A stretch of 64,000 bases of DNA from Dillenia suffruticosa (GCA_033439265.1 JAVTVX010000010.1:6572001-6636000), one strand, 5' to 3'. Shown: positions 1 to 12,643, numbered from the stretch's first letter. Program-made: numbers and translations. Notes: generated by a model not told the origin, from the sequence alone.

Positions 1-2139
1 TAAAAAAGCATCATTTTATTTCCTTTTAGGTTAGAGAGATTTATTTTCTCAATCCTTAAAATATGGATTTATAATTGAGTGTTTAATTTGTGTGAATGGG
101 AGGGGCCCATTTTTTGTTATTGCCTTCTGGATTAAGGTTTTGAGTGGAAAAGTATGCTGTTCAGACTTTTCACGTATCAACCCTTCACGTGTCCTACTTT
201 GTCATCTTTTGTAGGCAGCAACGGAAGTCAAAAATGCATTTTTTGGGTTGTTGTCGTGGCGGTTAGAACAAATGTAACACGAGATACAAGTTTTAGCAAA
301 TGACAAATTGAGAATTTTTTTTTTTTTTTTTTTTAAATTTGTAAATATTAACTTTTATGGGATTTCCATGAATTCCAAACAATATTAGGATAAATTATAT
401 TTTTTCCTACGTGATTTGATCCAAAATCACATATTACCATTAACAACAGAATAAATTTAGATAGATTTATAAAAGGTAAACAACAAAATAAAAAGTTCTG
501 TTTCTCTGATTTTAAAATAAGTTTAGATAGACTTATAAATTCTAGCAAAATTCATTTTCAAATTCTACTTTTCTTCTTGTTAATTTGAAAATTTATAATT
601 TTATGAAATTAAAAATAAACCCCACATTTATTTTTTGATTCTAAAAAAAAAAAAACTTAAATTTAGAAATAAACTACATAAAAAAAAAATGTGAAATTTA
701 CTTGCTTCCATGAGAAGCTAACTGAATCCTCCATTACATAATAGTTGCAAAAGATAGGGTTCATGATGTGTAGAAAAATTAAGAATAGATTTAATTAAAA
801 TTAATTATAAATATCATGCTCAAGACTATTTATTAATATATTCGTCATTTTTATATATAAATAAATTTTTACTTTAATCAGAATAAAATATAACATAATA
901 ACTTGACAAATAATTTAAAAAAAAAACAAAAGAAAAATAGGATAACCGAGGCCCGACTGTTCTTGCCATTATGTTTCTTGGACTCTCTTATATCTTCTCA
1001 ATCTCAATTAAATAATCCCTCTTTCTCTCTTTTGAATGATTTCAACCATTTTGTCTTTTCTTTCTATACTCTTTTCCCTTTGATTGATCTCAATCGATCG
1101 GTATTTATTTCTCTCTCTTCATTGAGCGTTCAATGTTTTGAAATTAACTCACTCTCTATATGAGAAGCTTGTCACTATTATCTCTTTTCTTTCTCATCAG
1201 TGGTAAGTAAAATTTCTCCCTCTTTCTATTTACTCTTTGTTTTTTTTTTCCTCGCTCTCTCTCTCTCTATCTATTTTTTTATAGTTATCAACAAGAGGAA
1301 AACGTCTAGAAAGAAGGAAAACAACACAGAGAGAAGAAAAATGAAAAACGAAAGAGAGAGGGAGAGAGAATTGATCACCAACCGATTGAGAGAGAGAGGA
1401 GGGGAGAGAGATTAATCAATTGAGATAGAGAAAAGATAGGAAAAGGGATAGAGAGACTGGCTGAAATTGATTTAGAAAAACAGTAAGAGAGATTGAGTGA
1501 TCATCAAAGAGATCCACAAAGACCAAGAAGAGAGTAAAGAGAAGAGTATTAGGCACATGACAATAACTTTGATTATGAATACAAAAACAATTTTAGTTTA
1601 AAACTAACACTTTTGTAAGATATGTTCAAAATTTATCATAGTTTTCATTTTTATTTTGTATCTAAAATTTTTGATAATTTAGAAAATTCGTCATCAACCC
1701 AATATACTGTATCACGCTGGCAAGGCACGAGCACGAGAGAATATTCGAATAAATTTCGAGACTCAGCAAGTCAAAGACCAAGTTGATGATGTGAAAAGAA
1801 CGACTTTAATCGCCTAATCCTAAAATTTCATGTTGGGGATATCCAATCTTTCTTATCTTTTCTAGACATAGTCAAAGTCGTTTCCTCTAACAACAATATC
1901 AACGACTAGTCCAATCCCAAGCCAAGTCAGAGTTTGCTTACCATGTAGTAACTAGGGCGCACGGGAGAGTAGGGCTGCACAAAATTCCTCCTACCTGCCC
2001 CTCAAATTATAGAGATTGGGCCAGACACAAACCCCATGGAAAATATTTCTACAAAAGATACGGTCCATTCAAAATTCGGGCCAAGCCTGGGCTAAAGGAA
2101 TGTTGCCCGGCCCATCTCAAAAGTTTAATAATATAATAA

Positions 2140-2199
2140 TACATACATACATACATACATACATACATACATACATACATACATACATACATACATACA
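2140..2199. repeat. (ACAT)n microsatellite
   Basis: About fifteen ACAT units run almost without interruption and end in ACACACAC. An (AT)n tract follows at about 2267-2295. Both are ordinary simple repeats and explain the spurious open frames on both strands here. Confidence 0.95.
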
Positions 2200-2449
2200 C
2201 ACACATATTTATGTATATATTTTGTTAAAAAAATAGGGAAATAAAAGAAAAACACAAGTAGGTTTGGATATATATATATATATATATATATATATCAAAC
2301 ACTGTTTTAAATATATTAAATATAATTTAATGTATTATGTCTCAATAATATAGAGATGTTGGAATTGTTTATCTATATTTAAATTGTTTATTAAATGTAT
2401 TAAATATATTTAATAAATAGATATTCTAGAGATGACTCTCAGAATGTAA

Positions 2450-2500
2450 ATATAGATGATCATTATTGTTTATCTATATTTAAATAATGATCATCTATAT
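2450..2500. repeat. Perfect 18-bp hairpin
   Basis: Positions 2450-2467 are the exact reverse complement of 2483-2500, with a 15-base loop. The stem is AT-rich but includes two GATC-type tetramers. It lies just outside the left edge of the pararetrovirus fragment. It may be the remnant of a small foldback element; nothing else supports a function. Confidence 0.7.
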
Positions 2501-2507
2501 ATATATA

Positions 2508-3880
2508 TTGTCGCTCTAACATATAAAATATATTACTATCCCCAAGGGAACAGTCTGATAGTCTCAATCGTCCCCCCAATCCTGAAATTCAGGATTCGAA
2601 TTCTTGTATAACAAAAAAATATATAAAATATATTACAAAATTATGATAACAGTTTTCTACTCAAAACATAGAATCCAACATAAAAAAGGAGAAATTCTTC
2701 TTCTCCAAACCGATATCACAAAATCCAATTTGATCATTCCAAACATATCATATGAAAAGAAATAACATTTCCAGAAGATTGAATATTGGAAGAAACAATT
2801 CAACCAAAAATAGATAATAATATTCCAGAACCAAATATCAGAATAAGACAAATAAAATAATATACTGATGGTAATGTAAAAATAAGTTTTGATAGACCAT
2901 TTTTTACTTCCAGGTTTTTTGATACATCAACATCATCCTCCGAATAAATAGATTTGGGAAAATTTTCAAAATTACCATCCATTATAAATTTTCATGATAA
3001 AATCCCAATAATACCTCCAAGATATTAGATCTCAGATATACCAACAATCTCTCTTAAAACCATAAATTTGGGAAAAACAATCCCACAGCCGGTCTATACG
3101 TGTCCTCAAACAGAAAAACAAAACCAATCTGAATCTAAACTAATCTCTCCAACACCTTCAGCTATAACAGAAAATGTTGACAGAGAAAATGAATTAAACA
3201 TTTTAGAAAACAAAATGTAATTTTGATATGATAAAAATAAGATTTTGAAAAAATTCAATACTCTCATAAAAATAATAAAACCCAAAATGATTTTCAAAAT
3301 GATTCTGAAAATGATTTCCAAGTAAACAAAGAATATTTGGAAAAAGATTTTTACAATGATAAAAACAGAGAAAAAAGAAACTGATATTTTAAAACTTTTG
3401 AAAAAAGAATTTTTAAAATTCAAGAAAAACATTTTAAATTTTGAAGAAAAAATAAAATAAATATTTTATTTTTTATATGGTTTGAAATGTATACCAAACA
3501 ATATAAAATTAAATATCCATTTAAAACAACCAATCTTATAATAAAAAGAAATAAAAAAACCCTCATGGGAAACCAAAGATGGTCAAACCATAGAGACTAA
3601 TCATCCACATCTTCGGATGATCAAAACTTCTGTTGGTACAGAAAATGTTGAGGTAAGTCCATATAAAAAATCACAGGATAATGATTTAATAAACCTAAAA
3701 AATATAATTATTCAAAATAATTATACAAATGCACATTTAAATACAATTGGAAAACAATTTTCCAAAATTAAAAAATAATAAAAGATTCAAGAACCCATTG
3801 AGTCCACTAAAACAGAAAAAATTAAAAAATCTAAAAACCCTATTTTCAAATCTTATCAGATTTCAAACCACGCCCACCAA
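2508..3880 (+). mobile_element. Endogenous pararetrovirus fragment A (Caulimoviridae)
   Basis: This is a partial copy of the same virus as the larger block to its right. It is colinear with about 4745-6000 and covers the end of the movement-protein region and the start of the coat-protein region. It begins at about 2508, where similarity to the block starts, and stops near 3880, after which about 80 bases of unassigned sequence lead into the next copy. It is a broken fossil with many breaks. A short retroposon sits inside it at 2537-2620. Family assignment rests on shared sequence with copies that carry recognisable reverse transcriptase and protease. Confidence 0.8.
2537..2620 (+). mobile_element. 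Short tRNA-like retroposon with 16-bp target duplication
   Basis: An 84-bp insert interrupts the pararetrovirus fragment. The 16 bases at 2521-2536 (ATATAAAATATATTAC) recur exactly at 2621-2636, and the other virus copies in the window have this motif once. The insert has a Pol III B-box-like stretch at 2592-2602 (GGATTCGAATT) and ends in an A-rich tail. Long target duplication plus A tail is the hallmark of LINE-driven retroposition. I infer a SINE or retroposed tRNA-like RNA; its source family is not recognised, and the A box is weak. Confidence 0.7.
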
Positions 3881-3960
3881 GAAATCATCGGTCTATTTTG
3901 GAATTTGCGGGTTTTATTGAATTGATATGGTTACGGAGTAAAACCCTTAAAGTATTAAAT

Positions 3961-4023
3961 AGAGCCACGGGGGCTTCTTGGTATTAGAGCCACGGGGGCT
4001 TCTTGGTATTAGAGCCACGAGAG
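3961..4023 (+). repeat. 25-bp tandem repeat over the pararetrovirus primer-binding site
   Basis: The 25-base unit at 3961-3985 is repeated at 3986-4010, and a third partial unit follows. Each unit contains TGGTATTAGAGCC, close to the initiator-tRNA-Met primer site (TGGTATCAGAGC) used by plant pararetroviruses. The minus copy has the equivalent site once, at about 20745-20762. The repeat marks the left end of the plus copy. Confidence 0.75.
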
Positions 4024-6458
4024 GATAGTATTAAATAGAGTATAAATTAAATTGTTTGAAATTCTAAATTTTAAATCTGATTATATACCGAGTCCTTTAG
4101 ACACCGGTATTCTCGGCAGTAAATCCCAAGAGAGGTAGTGAGACCATTGGTAAGCCAGTGTTTCGTAGGTATATATTTGGATTTGTTATCTGAAATCAGA
4201 ACAATGAACCCTATATTCTGTAAAACTATTAACTTTTCGAATTTTATATCAAGTTATTCGAGAACTAAACATATAATAAATAGTGAAAAAATGACAATTG
4301 AAGATTTTGAAAAAGGAATAAATGAATGAGAGATACTCAAAATAAATTTTTTAAAACAGATTGCACCATTAAAACAAAAAAAAAATATTCAACTTTTAAA
4401 ATTTTTCGAAACTATACAATTATTTTCTAAAAAATCTTTACAAAAACATATAAACAAAGGATACAAATATGTTCATATCGGATTAGTTCAAATCGGTCTT
4501 AGACCATTAATAAGAGAAGATCTAAATACATTTATTTTGATAACTCTTAAATATGCCAAATATAATAACTTTTCAAATTCCTTATTAGAAACTATTGAGT
4601 CAAGTTTATGTAAGGAACCGGTTTCCTTCATTTGTTTCTCAAATCTAATTATATCCTTAAATGATATAAATATATTAAAATTCTTAATTTTACAAGTTAA
4701 AATATATAATTATGATATGATCGAGAGATCAATTTCGGTCGTTCGAATATATAAAATATATTACAAAACTATGACAACAGCCTTCGTCTCAAAACATAAA
4801 ATCCAACACAAAAAAAAGAAACACTTCTTCTCCAAACCGATATCACAAAATCCAATTTGGTCATTCCAAAACCTATCAGATGGGAAGAAATAACCCTTTC
4901 AGAAAATTGGATGTTGGAAGGAGCAGTTCAACCAAAAATAGATAATGATATTCCAGAACCAAGTACTAGAATAAGATAAATAACACAATATATTGATAGT
5001 AATGTAAAAATATGTTTTGATAGACCATTTTATATTTCCAGATTTTTTGATATATCAACGTCATCCTCCGAATATATAGACCTGGGAAGAATTTCAAATT
5101 ACTATCTATTATAAACTTAATGATAAAAGCCTAATAAAACTTCCGAAATATTCGAGCTCAGATATACCAACAACCTCTCTTAAAACCATAAATTTGGGAA
5201 AAACAATCCCATAACCGGTTTATACACATCCTCAAATAGAAAAACAAAACCAATCTGAATCTGAACCTACCTTTCTAACACCTTCAGCTATAACAAAAAA
5301 TATCGATAGAGAAAATGAACTAAGCATTTTAGAAAAAAATGTAATTTTGATATAACATATGATAAAAATAAGATTTTGAAAAAAAATCAATATTCTCATA
5401 AAAAATGATAAAACCCAAAATGATTTTCAAAATGATTCTGAAAAAAATTTCCAAGTAAACAGAGAATATTTGAAAAAAGATTTTTACTCTGATGAAAACA
5501 GAGAAAAAAGAAACTGGTATTTTAAAACTTTTAAAGAAAAAATTTTTGAAATGCAAGAAAAACATTTTAAGTTTTGTAGAAAAAATAAAATAAATATTTT
5601 ATTTTTTATATGGCTTGAAATGTATACCAAATAACATAAAATTAAATATCCATTTAAAACAGCTAATCCTATAATAAAAAGAAATAAAAAACTCACATGG
5701 GAAACGAGAGATGGTCAAACCATAAAGACTGATCATCCACCTCTTCGAACTATCAAAATTCCTGTTGGTACATAAAATGTTGAGATAAGTCTATATAAAA
5801 AACCACATGATAATGGTTCAATAAACCAAAAAAATTTAATCAACTAAAATAGTTATACCAATGCAAATTTAAACACAATTAGAAAACAATTTTCTAAAAT
5901 TATAAAATCGCAAAAGACTCAAGAGTCCATTGAGTCTAATAAAACAAAAAAGATTAAAAAATCTAAAAACTCTATTTTCAAACCTTATCAGATTTCAAAC
6001 CATACCCACAAAAAAATCAAAACAAATAAACAAGAATTCTTGAAAACTATAAAACTTCAACTCAGTAAAATCGAATCATTTTCAGGACAAACCAATCCAA
6101 TTGCCCCTGAAACACCTCAAACTCTACAATCTATAAATCAGAATATCACGGTCTTAAACAAAACCATTTCATTCGCATTAGATGAGGATGAAAATGAAAC
6201 CTTCAGACCCCTGAACCTGAAATAAACAAACTCCTTTAGAAAACTCCTAAATCTGAATATGTTAAAATCAGATTACCTGAATTGGAAATCGGTAATCAAC
6301 ATGAAATCTTAGTACAACCAAAATACAATACTAATTCTATATATATATATATATATATATGGAACATAGATGGAATGAGTGAATATTAATTTTTAAATTT
6401 ATTACAACTCAGTAAAAGGAAATTCAAAACTATTCCAGAATTACAAGAATAAATAAAA

Positions 6459-7064
6459 ATGATCAAAGGAGAACTAAAAGAATTAAAACATAAACAAACA
6501 GAAGACTCTAAAACCATTTCAATCCTATTATCTCAAATGAAAGGAAGAAACATAGTTACTGATTCGAACAATAACGAGAAAAGTATGGATAAGGATCATT
6601 TAGATTCTCAGACCATCCAATATCTCAAAAAATCTAATAAAATCTTTCCTAAAGAGATTCTATTCATTCTAAAGGAAATCACTTCCAGAAAATACCATAT
6701 AAAAATAACCCTGGTATTATCATATAGCTTTAAGATTGATACAGTCGCTCTTTTCGATACCGGAGCTGACTTAAACTGTATAAAAGCAGAACTTATTCAT
6801 AAAAAATTTTATGAAAAAACAAATAAAACATTATCCTCTACAAATAGTTCTAAAATGAACATAATTGCTAAAACTAATGCAGGTATCCAAAATAAAATCT
6901 TCCTAATTAAAACAACATTCGTCTTAGTAACTGATATCCGCTACACAGTTATCATAGGAATACCATTCATAAACTTAATAACTCCAAATAAGATAACTTA
7001 TAATGGAATCGATTTTAAGAATCAAAAAGAAAAACCTAAATTTTTCATTTTTGGAACCACCTAA
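6459..7064 (+). pseudogene. Pararetrovirus retropepsin region (copy B)
   Basis: This is a 201-residue open stretch of the viral polyprotein. Around residue 100 it shows the sequence DTGADLNCI, the active-site signature of retroviral-type aspartic proteases, followed by a hydrophobic stretch with VIIGIPFI, typical of the second half of the fold. The enzyme would cut the viral polyprotein. It is part of a broken fossil and has no start of its own. The minus copy has the matching region at about 13690-13960. Confidence 0.8.
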
Positions 7065-7249
7065 AACAAGAAACTTAAATATAATAAAAGCCGCTTCTAT
7101 CCATGAAAATTCAATAAATCTGTTAATTCAGAAAAAACAATTCGACATATGTTATTTAAAACTAAATATTAATATTCAGAGAATTGAAAATTAATTAAAA
7201 CAAGCCTCTATAAATCAAAGGATTTTCGACTTCCAAAACTTAGTAGAAA

Positions 7250-8145
7250 AAAAAATCTGTTCAGACCTTCCAAAAAATCATGAATGATATATTCAATACA
7301 TACTCTGAATTTTGCATAGTATATATAGATGATGTGCTTATATTCTCAGTATCAATAGAACAATATTTTAAAAACCTTAAAACATTTTTTTATATTTGTA
7401 AAAAGAACAACCTAGTATTATCAGCAAAAAAGATGTCTTTGATCTAAACGAATATCAGATTCTTGGTTCACCACATAATTTGAGGAACAATAAAAATCAT
7501 AGAAAGATCCCTGGAATTGCTAACAAATTTCCAGATAAAATTCTTGATAAAACACAATTTCAAAAATTTCTAGAAAATCTGAATTATGTCCTAGATTTCT
7601 TTTCTCATATAAATAAAATTGTTAAATCTCTTCATAATAGACTTAAAAAGAACTCTAAATCATGGACAAATGAACATACTGAAATTATCCAATTCATTAA
7701 AAAACAAGTATTGGAAATTCCATGTCTTCACATAGCCAATCCTAACCTTCCTAAAATCATAGAAACGGATGCTAGTAATATAAGATATGGAGGAATCTTA
7801 AAACAAATCCAAGACAATAGAGAAGTTATTATCCAATATACTTCTGGTCGTTCGAATGAAACCCAAAAGAATTATTCGACCATTAAAAAAAATTCTGTCT
7901 ATTGTTTTATGCATTACAAAATTTCAAAGTGATTTATTAAATCAAAAATTTATAATTCGTATTGATTGTAAATTGGCAAAAGAAGTTTTGCAAAAGAATG
8001 TTCAAAATATTGCATCAAAATAGATTTTTGCAATATGGCAAGCTATTTTATCTATATTTGACTTTGATATTGAATATATTAAGGGAGATAATAATTCCTT
8101 GCCAGATTTTCTAACTAGAGAATTTTTGCAGAATCGATAAAATCT
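7250..8145 (+). pseudogene. Pararetrovirus reverse transcriptase / RNase H region (copy B)
   Basis: The translation shows YIDDV, the catalytic polymerase box, then FLGHH-like and TIKPI-like positions typical of Caulimoviridae. The RNase H part follows, with ETDAS and an RSNETQKNYSTIKK stretch (residues about 90-130 of the 7480-7932 frame). This part copies the RNA pregenome into DNA and degrades the template. The region is incomplete relative to the minus copy and is a fossil. Confidence 0.85.
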
Positions 8146-8166
8146 CTGTAATTTTATTTGCTGTAG

Positions 8167-8330
8167 ATGTCTTTTCGAGCATTTGCAGAAATTCGACATA
8201 AAATCTTCCTTGCAAAGGCTGAGCTCAAGGCTCTAAAGGAGAAGCATAAACATGAGCGAAGAAAAGGCATTATGCAGTCCTTTGCATAAGGATCGAAAAC
8301 CTCCAATGGTGATTATGGACCTTAACAGAA
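8167..8330 (+). pseudogene. Small charged coiled-coil ORF between RT and ORF2 (copy B)
   Basis: A short frame starts MSFRAFAEIRHKIFLAKAEL and continues with a run rich in Lys, Arg, Glu and His, consistent with a coiled coil. The same ORF is present in the minus copy (12059-11871, about 60 residues), with strongly similar sequence. It lies between the RNase H region and ORF2. Function is unknown; conservation of the start and reading direction in both copies suggests it was a real viral product. It is a fossil here. Confidence 0.5.
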
Positions 8331-8387
8331 CAAATGAAAGTCTTTGCTCTTTAAATCTCTAAAATCATTTTGACTTGTGCAGATAAA

Positions 8388-9680
8388 ATGCCCCGCAAGA
8401 CTGTAGGCAAAGGCAAGGCCAAGGCCGAAGCAGAACCATCTGTAAAACCTATCTCCTCTGCAAAACCCATAAAATCATGATATGAAATGGTTATAGAGGA
8501 AGAAGAAGCTAAAAAGTGGGCCAAAGGCAAAATGAGGCCCAAGCTAAAACAGAGTTCCTGACTGAAGACAAACTTTTTTTGATATAGAAATGGGTCAGTC
8601 GGTTCTAGACAACCCACATCTATGGAGTCCGGAACTATTCCAAAACATCAAAGTGACTCTGAGTCTAATTCCGACTCAGATAGGTAAAACTTCTAAATTA
8701 GTTTCTAAAACAGAGAATAATGAATTTTTATCTTCTAAAATCCTTTCTCAACCCGATTCAAAATTCTTGACTACCACTGGTAGTAAAACACTTGTTTTGA
8801 CAAATCCAAAACCTTTAAAAACTCCAAACTTTATTGAAAAACCCTTCACACAAAATATTTGAATTATTGATGAAGGATTTTTTCATAAAGATTCTTTCCA
8901 GACAATGGAAGGATATTTCTTGAAAAATTAGTTTTACAAACCATGTGATTTATCCAAAACTATTGATTATTATCAAATTATTTTGAAATTAACAGAAAGT
9001 GCTAAATTCAAGCACAGAGCAACCATTCTCTTTTTATTCAACTTGTAAAATTTTAAAAGTCTTCTATCCTTCTGAATGGGGATAAAAACTTTCAAAGCCA
9101 AAAACCTTCCTAATGAATCTTAAAACCAAAATTGAATTTTGCTTGATCTTTTCCTATTGGAACTATATTCAAGCCTGGTATAACTCCTTTCTTATTCAAA
9201 ATCATAAATACAACCACTCATGGTTATTCTATTTCTATGAAAAAACTAAAATCCAAAATTATCCGACTTGGTTCCCACATTTGTGGAAATTCTTTGGACC
9301 ATTTCCTGATATTCTTATTCCATCAGTTAAAGAATTATTTGAGACATTTAAATCCCTTTATAAACCTTCAGAAGTTGAAAAGAAGTTTTCGCCCTTATGT
9401 CTCTTTTGCACCAAGTTCTTTGTATCTTGGGTTAGCTAATGGTATCTAGACTTTGCCACTGACTCTAATGGAGCCATTGTTCTTCTTAGGAGGTTAAAGT
9501 CAAATGGTGGACTTCCTTTAAAATACCCGATAAAGTTTTAAAACCAACCATCTTAGATTGGCTAAAATCCATAGGCCTCTTAAATCCTAACCCTTCTGAT
9601 AAAATCTTTTTGTCTCAAAAATCCCATACTTAAACCCTTCTGGCTACATAAAAAACAAAAGAAGAGTACCTTCATATTAT
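8388..9680 (+). pseudogene. Pararetrovirus ORF2-like region, function unknown (copy B)
   Basis: A second viral ORF starts with a short Pro/Lys/Ala-rich segment (MPRKTVGKGKAKAEAE) and continues with Trp- and Phe-rich text such as SHLFYFYEKTK-like and WFPHLWKFFGPFPDI motifs. I know similar proteins from plant genome annotations of endogenous pararetroviruses, where no biochemical role is assigned. The minus copy has the same ORF split over the two ends of that copy. It is broken in several places. Confidence 0.65.
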
Positions 9681-10069
9681 GGAACAGTTACTCCAAAGTA
9701 GAAGTGATCATCATCTCGATCCGTAACCTCCGATACAAATTCGAATTATACGGTCATCCTTGACAAGGACAACTTGGAAGATTTTGATATTCTCTCATCA
9801 TTAAAACGATTATTAAAAAAAAATTGAAGTAGCTGGATGAGATATTTTTACTCATGCAAAATTGGCTATCAGCTCGATAGGTTGAAAATTCAAAAGAGCG
9901 ACCTATGCAAAAATTAGAGTATAAAATTGGGATGAAAATCCGGAAAGGCATCTCAAACAAAATTGATAAAATTGTGCCTAATCAGTTGTCCTAAAATTGA
10001 TAAATCTATTGAGAAAAACACCTTGTAAAATATTAGTACCATTCACTGTATTTGATATAATTTCTATTT

Positions 10070-10167
10070 GTAAAATACTGTTCATACGATACTATTCATC
10101 TTGTACTATTTATACAGTACTGTTCACCCGTGTCCTAACAGTACCCCACCATATTTTCTATATAAGG
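10070..10167 (+). promoter_or_regulatory. Pararetroviral promoter region of copy B: 14-bp repeats and TATA box
   Basis: Four 14-base units at 10070-10125 share the core TACTGTTC or TACTATTC. A TATA box, CTATATAAGG, follows at 10158-10167. In plant pararetroviruses the pregenome promoter lies in this intergenic region, between the last ORF and the primer site. A polyadenylation-like AATAAA occurs downstream at about 10429. The promoter points rightward, into the opposing minus copy. Whether it is active is unknown. Confidence 0.65.
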
Positions 10168-11870
10168 ATACCATTCTCTTGGGAAAAGGGACACATACAT
10201 ACCTTGGGAGGACACACCCTTGAGAGAAAGAAAGATTGAGAGCATATGAGAATATGATGGAATCTTCTTGAGTGTTCTATTAAAACACCCTTGAGTGTAC
10301 ACCTTCTTTTACTTTTCTTCTTTCCTTCATTAGGTAATATTTATTGTAAAACCTCATCAAAATCAAGGCACAAAGATTTCATTGTAAGCCCTTTATCTTA
10401 TGTAAACTTTTATTTCATTTTATTTTATGAATAAAAATCTTATGTATCATTTATATTATGTAGTCTCTCTAACTCTTTTCCCAAAGTGCGATCGGCCCTA
10501 TCTCCAATAAATCTCTGTCCTATTTTCTTTTAAATTATTTATTGGCTTAACGTGGCGATTAATGGTCGGCTCTGCCGCCCAATGATCACATATTTTATAT
10601 TTTCCTGTATTTCCAAAGTGTGGCGATTAGCGGTCGGCTCTGCTGCCCAAAGATCCCATTACCCCTGGTCCTTAATTTTATTTATCTGTTATCACTATTA
10701 TCTATTAGTCATTATTTTTATTTGTCTATCATTTATTTTGGTTTTCTATTTATTTATTACTTTTCATAATTATTCTATTGTTATCTTTTTATCTGTTTAT
10801 TTCTATCCTTAAGTTTCTGGGGCTTCTTCTTTTCAGCTTCTGAAGATTTATAAAGGGATTTAAATATCTGAAAGGATTCTTTAACTGATGGAATAAGAAT
10901 ATCAGGAAGAGATCCAAAGAATTTCCACCAATATGGTAACCAAGCCGGTAATTTTGGATTTTAGATTTTTCATAGAAATAGAATAACCATGAGTGGGTAT
11001 GTTTATGATTTTGAATAAGGAATGTATTATACCAAACTTGAATATAATCCCAATAGGAAAAGATTGGACAGAATTTAATTTTTGTTTTAAAATTTGTTGG
11101 AAGGGTTTTCGGTTCTGAAAGTTCTTGCCCCTATTCAGAAGAATTGAGAACTTTTAAAATTTTACAAGTTGAACAAGAGGGGAAGAGTTGTTCTGAAGAG
11201 AGCTTAAAGTGTTTGAATTCTGCACTCTCTATCAATTTCAAAATAGTTTGATAATAATCAATAATTTTGGATAAATCCCATGGCTTGTAAAACCAATTTT
11301 TCATAAAATATCATTCCATTGTCCGGAAAGAATCTTTACAGAAAAATCCTTTATCAATAATTAAAATGTTTTGTGTGAAGGGTTTTTTGATAAAGTATGA
11401 AGTTTTTAAAGGTTTTGGATTTGGCAAAATAAGGGTTTTACTACCATTGGTAGTCAAGATTTTTGAATGAGGTTGAGAAAGGATTTTAGAAGATGAATGT
11501 TCATATTTCTCTATTTTAGAAACTAATTTAGAAGTTTTACCTATCTGGGCCGGAATTAGACTCAGAGTCTCCTTGAGGTTTTGGAATAGGTCTTGGCTCC
11601 ATAGATATGGGCTCTCTGAAACCGACTCGACCCATTTTTGGATCAAAAAATGTTTATCTTTAGACAGGGATACTATTTTAGCTTGGGCCTCATTTTGCAC
11701 TTTGGCCCATTTTTCAGCTTCTTCTTTCTCAGTAACCATTTCATACCATGATTTTATGGATTTTGCAGAGGAGATAGGTTTACGGATGATTCTATTTCAG
11801 CCTTGGCCTTGCCTTTGCCTATAGTCTTGCAAGGCATTTTATCTACACAAGTCAAAACGATTTTAGAGAT

Positions 11871-12059
11871 TTAAAGAGCAAAGACTTTCATTTGTTTTGT
11901 TAAGGTCCATAATCGCCATTGGAGGTTTTCCATCCTTATGTAAAGGACTACATAATGCCTTCTTCTTCGCTCATGTTTATGCTCCTCCCTTAGAGCCTTG
12001 AGCTCAGCCTTTGCAAGGAAGATTTTATGTCGAATTTCTGTAAATGCTCGAAAAGACAT
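11871..12059 (-). pseudogene. Small charged coiled-coil ORF between RT and ORF2 (copy C)
   Basis: A frame of about 62 residues begins MSFRAFTEIRHKIFLAKAEL, followed by a Lys/Arg/Glu/His-rich helix and a Trp-containing tail (NLQWRLW). It is the counterpart of the ORF at 8167 in copy B and sits in the same place between RNase H and ORF2. No enzyme motif is visible. A coiled coil is my inference from composition. Confidence 0.55.
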
Positions 12060-12643
12060 CTACAGCAAATAAAATTGTGGAGATTTTATCGATTTTGCAG
12101 AAATTCTCTAATTAGAAAATCTGGCAAGGAATTATTATCTCACTTAATATATTCAATATCAAAGTCAAATATAGAAAAAATAGCTTGCTATCTTGCAAAA
12201 ATTTGTTTTGATGCAATATTTTGAACATTCTTTTGCAAAACTTCTTTTGCCGATTTACAATTAATACGAATTATAAATTTTTTATTTAATAAATCACTTT
12301 AAAATTTTGTAATGCATAAAACAATAGACATATTTTTTTTTAATGGTCAAATAATTCTTTTGGGTTTTATTCCAATGACCAGAAGTATATTGGATAACAA
12401 CTTCTCTAATGTCTTGGACTTGTTTTAAGATTGTTCCATATCATATGTCACTAGCATCCGTTTCTACGATTTTAGGAAGGTTAGGATTGGTTATGTGAAA
12501 ACATGGAATTTCCAACACTTGTTTTTTAATGAATTGGACAATTTCAGTATGTTCATTTGTCCATGGTTTAGGGTTCTTTTTAAGTCTATTATAAAGAAAT
12601 TTAGCAATTTTATTTATATTATGAAATAAATCTAGGACATAGT

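Larger units (their letters stand above)
1..2507. other. AT-rich spacer, no gene recognised
   Basis: I see no coding region here. The longest open stretches (for example 903-1163 and 1200-1415) are low-complexity, poly-A or GA-rich, and match no family I know. The stretch 1320-1550 is purine rich with repeated GAGAGA runs. A tetranucleotide microsatellite and a perfect 18-bp hairpin near the right end are listed separately. Pararetrovirus sequence starts at about 2508. Confidence 0.6.
3961..10825 (+). mobile_element. Endogenous pararetrovirus copy B (Caulimoviridae, florendovirus-like)
   Basis: This is a large, broken copy reading rightward. In order it has the primer site, movement-protein region (about 4200-5330), coat-protein region (about 5330-6450), aspartic protease with a DTGAD motif (6459-7064), reverse transcriptase and RNase H (about 7250-8145), a small ORF (8167-8330), a second large ORF (8388 to about 9680) and a non-coding promoter region to 10825. 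A polyprotein ORF followed by a separate downstream ORF fits the florendovirus layout. It runs from the primer site almost back to it, so it is one genome opened there. It has a dozen or more breaks and is clearly old. The genus call is inference; the family call is firm. Confidence 0.85.

Noticed and set aside
2537-2620. A functional tRNA gene
   Set aside because: The B-box-like motif is present, but no convincing cloverleaf arms were seen, and the A tail and target duplication point to a retroposon.
10552-10812. 86-residue plus frame as a gene
   Set aside because: It is hydrophobic low-complexity text in the leader/intergenic region of the pararetrovirus copy and contains a partly duplicated GTGGCGATTA segment.
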